Shown here: positions 6,053 to 8,048 of the stretch, one piece after another
Numbering within the stretch: position 1 is the first letter of the stretch
Layout of the letters: every line of letters begins with the position of its first letter
From: Candidatus Delongbacteria bacterium
Lineage (GTDB): Bacteria > JAGOEH01
DNA: 8,048 nucleotides
Reading direction: 5' to 3'
NCBI GenBank assembly: GCA_017997825.1
Contig: JAGOEH010000139.1
Location: forward strand, 1-8,048
Translations under genes and position numbers: made by a program
The notes under the pieces: generated by a model
Databases searched by the model: none
What the model saw: only the letters and a program-made list of their open reading frames with translations
Told to the model about the DNA's origin: nothing

Positions 6053-8048
6053 TTACTTCAGGAGCAGCATCTTTTTGCTTTCGGTCTTGCTGCCGGCCTG
6101 CAGGGTGTAGAAATAGATTCCGGATGGGTAGTTGTCGGCGGTAAAGACGATTTCGTGCTGTCCGGCTTCCATCATCTCGTCGCGCAGGGTTTCGACTTTG
6201 CGGCCCAGAGCGTCGTAGATCACCAGTTTAACCTGGTCGGCTTTGGGCAGGCTGAAGCGGATGGTGGTGGAAGGATTGAACGGGTTAGGATAGTTCTGCT
6301 GCAGCCATTTATCCTTGGCGATTACGATGAGTTCCGATTCATCGACATCGGTTACGCCACCGGGGAAGGTTCCGTTGATTTTGTAAACCTGGCCATTGTA
6401 GCTAAAGATATAGCCTGTGTTGGCATTCTTGAAAACACCACCGATCAATTCGATATCCTTTTCGGTTTCGGTGGCCGGGACGGTGATTTCGGTCCAGGTC
6501 TGTCCCAGATCGGTGGTGTAGCTGGCTGCGGAAGAGTAAGATGAATCCGGCAGCATTTTAGAACCTGCGATGATAATAGCCTGAGTTCCCGGAACATGAA
6601 CAAATCCATACACATCAAAATCAGCCGGAGGATTGATCGTACTCCAGGTTTCTCCGCCATCGGTGGTAGCAACGCAGAGATTCTCGCTACCTAATGCCAG
6701 ACCTCTCTGTGAATCGATAAATGCGATCGAATAGATCCGTGTACCGGATTCGGCTTCTTCAAACGTTTCCCAGGTTAAGCCGGCATCGTAGGAACGGGAT
6801 ACAAAACCATGGGTATAATCGGTAGAGGTGATCCAAACAGTATCACCAATATTGATCATCTGGGTTCCATAGGTATACATGCCTTCATAAGCAGTTAAAA
6901 AATCAACACCCTGAACTTCGTCCCACATGTCACCCTTGTCTTCACTGCGGATTAGGTGCATGCCGTTACCGGAGGTACCGTCTCCGTAGGCAATGACGAC
7001 CGAGTCATTGATGACCCGGATTCCGTCGAACCAGCCCGGATCGGTATACATATAGGCTTCGTACCAATTGGCTCCGCCGTCGTCGGTCTTCCAGATTTTG
7101 CCTTCGGCGGTGGCAATTAAAGCAATTTGATCGTCGATTGCATCCATCATGGCTGCCCGACCTTCAATCTCTCCCACCTGGGTGAAGGTGGCGCCGCCGT
7201 CGGTCGATCGGAAGGGATAGGTAAACTTGGTGGTGGTATTGACCCCGCAGAACCAGATGGTCTGGCCGTCTTTCAGCCAGCGTCCCTGTTTGTAAACAAG
7301 ACCGGTCGCAATGGCGCCGTCCTTCTGGACCTCAGTGGCGGCTTCCAGGCTGATCGGGGTTGACGAAGATCCCTTTTCGGCTTCCAGTACCCAGACGTAG
7401 GCATCATCTTTCCAGACACCGAAATCGGTGCTGTAATTGACAAACACATACTCATTCTTGCCGTCATTATCCATATCCTCAGCCGGTGATCCAAAGAAAA
7501 ATCGGGGGGAAATGGTGGTGGTGCTGTCCGGTGAGAAACCGCTGTATTCCCAGGCATCGAAGGCGATATTGAGATTCCAGCTGGTCGAATCGGAGGGATC
7601 GCCGCTGCCTTTGTATTCCAGATCAAAGATCTGGCCGTTGGTCTCTCCGCCGATCATCAGACTCATTAGCCCATCTTGATCCGGATCGGCCACCCACAGG
7701 GTGCGAAGCTTTCCGCCGGATTTTCTGGGGATGTGAAAGGATTTGACGTCGGCTGCGGTGATCTGACTGACATCGCTGATGTTGGTGATGACATAAACCG
7801 TGTTGCCCGGTTCAGTTCCGGCAATATACATCTCGTTGATGCCGTCGCTGTTGACATCGGCCACCCGGATGCTCTCCAGCGCACCCTCATCGATGCCTGC
7901 ATCGGTGGTGATGTTCATCAGTGAATCCACCATTTCGTATGTATCAGGTCCGGTGCATTCGACGAAATAGAGCTGGAACATGTTCCAGACCATAACATAG
8001 ATCTCTTTGTTTCCGTCATTATCCAGATCGCCGATGGTGGCGTTGTAC
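6053..8048 (-). CDS. Secreted FG-GAP plus Asp-box beta-propeller protein with T9SS type A sorting domain (5' end outside window)
   Basis: Partial gene: the frame is open to the right edge, and 664 C-terminal residues are visible. The Met codon at 7991-7993 is internal, because the preceding 18 codons (IGDLDNDGNKEIYV and more) are plainly part of the first visible repeat. From the N-terminus: four FG-GAP/VCBS-like DxDxDG repeats at fragment residues about 7-18, 62-77, 119-134 and 189-206, then six Asp-boxes (S/T-x-D-x-G-x-x-W/F) at about 281-288, 320-328, 367-375, 418-426, 460-468 and 510-518 (e.g. STDGGATF, TTDGGETW). Asp-boxes mark propellers of the sialidase, sortilin and YCF48-like type. 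Residues about 580-664 are a textbook T9SS type A C-terminal domain: QQNYPNPFNPSTTIRFSLP, VIYDALGRKVETL, YPSGIYFYTLQAG, KKMLLLK. That domain directs export through the T9SS, often with removal of the signal and surface attachment. No sialidase catalytic residues can be assigned, so binding or adhesion is as likely as hydrolysis. It is transcribed towards the + operon, with its own terminator. Confidence 0.9.
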   Translation of the reverse strand, partial: YNATIGDLDNDGNKEIYVMVWNMFQLYFVECTGPDTYEMVDSLMNITTDAGIDEGALESIRVADVNSDGINEMYIAGTEPGNTVYVITNISDVSQITAADVKSFHIPRKSGGKLRTLWVADPDQDGLMSLMIGGETNGQIFDLEYKGSGDPSDSTSWNLNIAFDAWEYSGFSPDSTTTISPRFFFGSPAEDMDNDGKNEYVFVNYSTDFGVWKDDAYVWVLEAEKGSSSTPISLEAATEVQKDGAIATGLVYKQGRWLKDGQTIWFCGVNTTTKFTYPFRSTDGGATFTQVGEIEGRAAMMDAIDDQIALIATAEGKIWKTDDGGANWYEAYMYTDPGWFDGIRVINDSVVIAYGDGTSGNGMHLIRSEDKGDMWDEVQGVDFLTAYEGMYTYGTQMINIGDTVWITSTDYTHGFVSRSYDAGLTWETFEEAESGTRIYSIAFIDSQRGLALGSENLCVATTDGGETWSTINPPADFDVYGFVHVPGTQAIIIAGSKMLPDSSYSSAASYTTDLGQTWTEITVPATETEKDIELIGGVFKNANTGYIFSYNGQVYKINGTFPGGVTDVDESELIVIAKDKWLQQNYPNPFNPSTTIRFSLPKADQVKLVIYDALGRKVETLRDEMMEAGQHEIVFTADNYPSGIYFYTLQAGSKTESKKMLLLK

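Noticed and set aside
5936-6544. 202-codon + strand frame opposite the propeller gene
   Set aside because: It would start from a TTG, read through the 20-bp terminator stem, and then run in codon register opposite the T9SS sorting domain. It is a shadow of the - strand gene.

Overview
The window reads as chromosomal DNA of a Gram-negative bacterium from the Bacteroidota/FCB-type assemblage or an allied candidate phylum (KSB1-, Marinimicrobia-, Calditrichota- or Ignavibacteria-like). The basis is a TonB-dependent receptor, a PorV/PorQ-family outer-membrane protein, and two secreted proteins ending in type IX secretion (T9SS)-type or FlgD-like C-terminal domains. The lineage cannot be narrowed further by reading alone. 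No mobile element, CRISPR array, tRNA or rRNA was seen. Codon use looks uniform across the four genes, with no obvious sign of recent transfer.

Layout: (1) On the + strand, positions 1-5675 hold three closely spaced genes that look like one operon. They are the C-terminal part of a TonB-dependent receptor cut by the left window edge, a complete 335-aa PorV/PorQ-like protein, and a complete 1172-aa secreted protein with an Asp-rich putative Ca-binding stretch, a fibronectin-III-like domain and a FlgD-like C-terminal domain. The gaps are 24 and 19 nt, each containing a clear AAGGAG ribosome-binding site 7 nt before the chosen ATG. (2) Positions 5676-6052 are a 377-nt convergent intergenic region. 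It has a perfect 17-bp inverted repeat just after the + operon, a purine-rich stretch with no gene, a perfect 20-bp inverted repeat, and a small hairpin just after the - strand gene. (3) On the - strand, 6053-8048 holds the C-terminal 664 residues of a secreted beta-propeller protein. It has FG-GAP-like repeats, then six Asp-box (BNR-like) repeats, then a canonical T9SS type A sorting domain. Its start lies beyond the right edge.

Functional reading (inference): the window is devoted to the outer membrane and cell surface. In characterised T9SS systems PorV is the shuttle that binds the C-terminal domain of cargo after export. A PorV-like gene between a TonB-dependent receptor and a large putative cargo protein suggests a dedicated surface complex, possibly receptor, barrel partner and exposed binding protein. 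The substrate cannot be told from sequence. The convergent gene encodes a second, separately transcribed surface or secreted protein with the classic sorting signal. The locus type is recognisable in outline but functionally uncharacterised as far as I can tell. I see no clear evidence of a wholly new system here.
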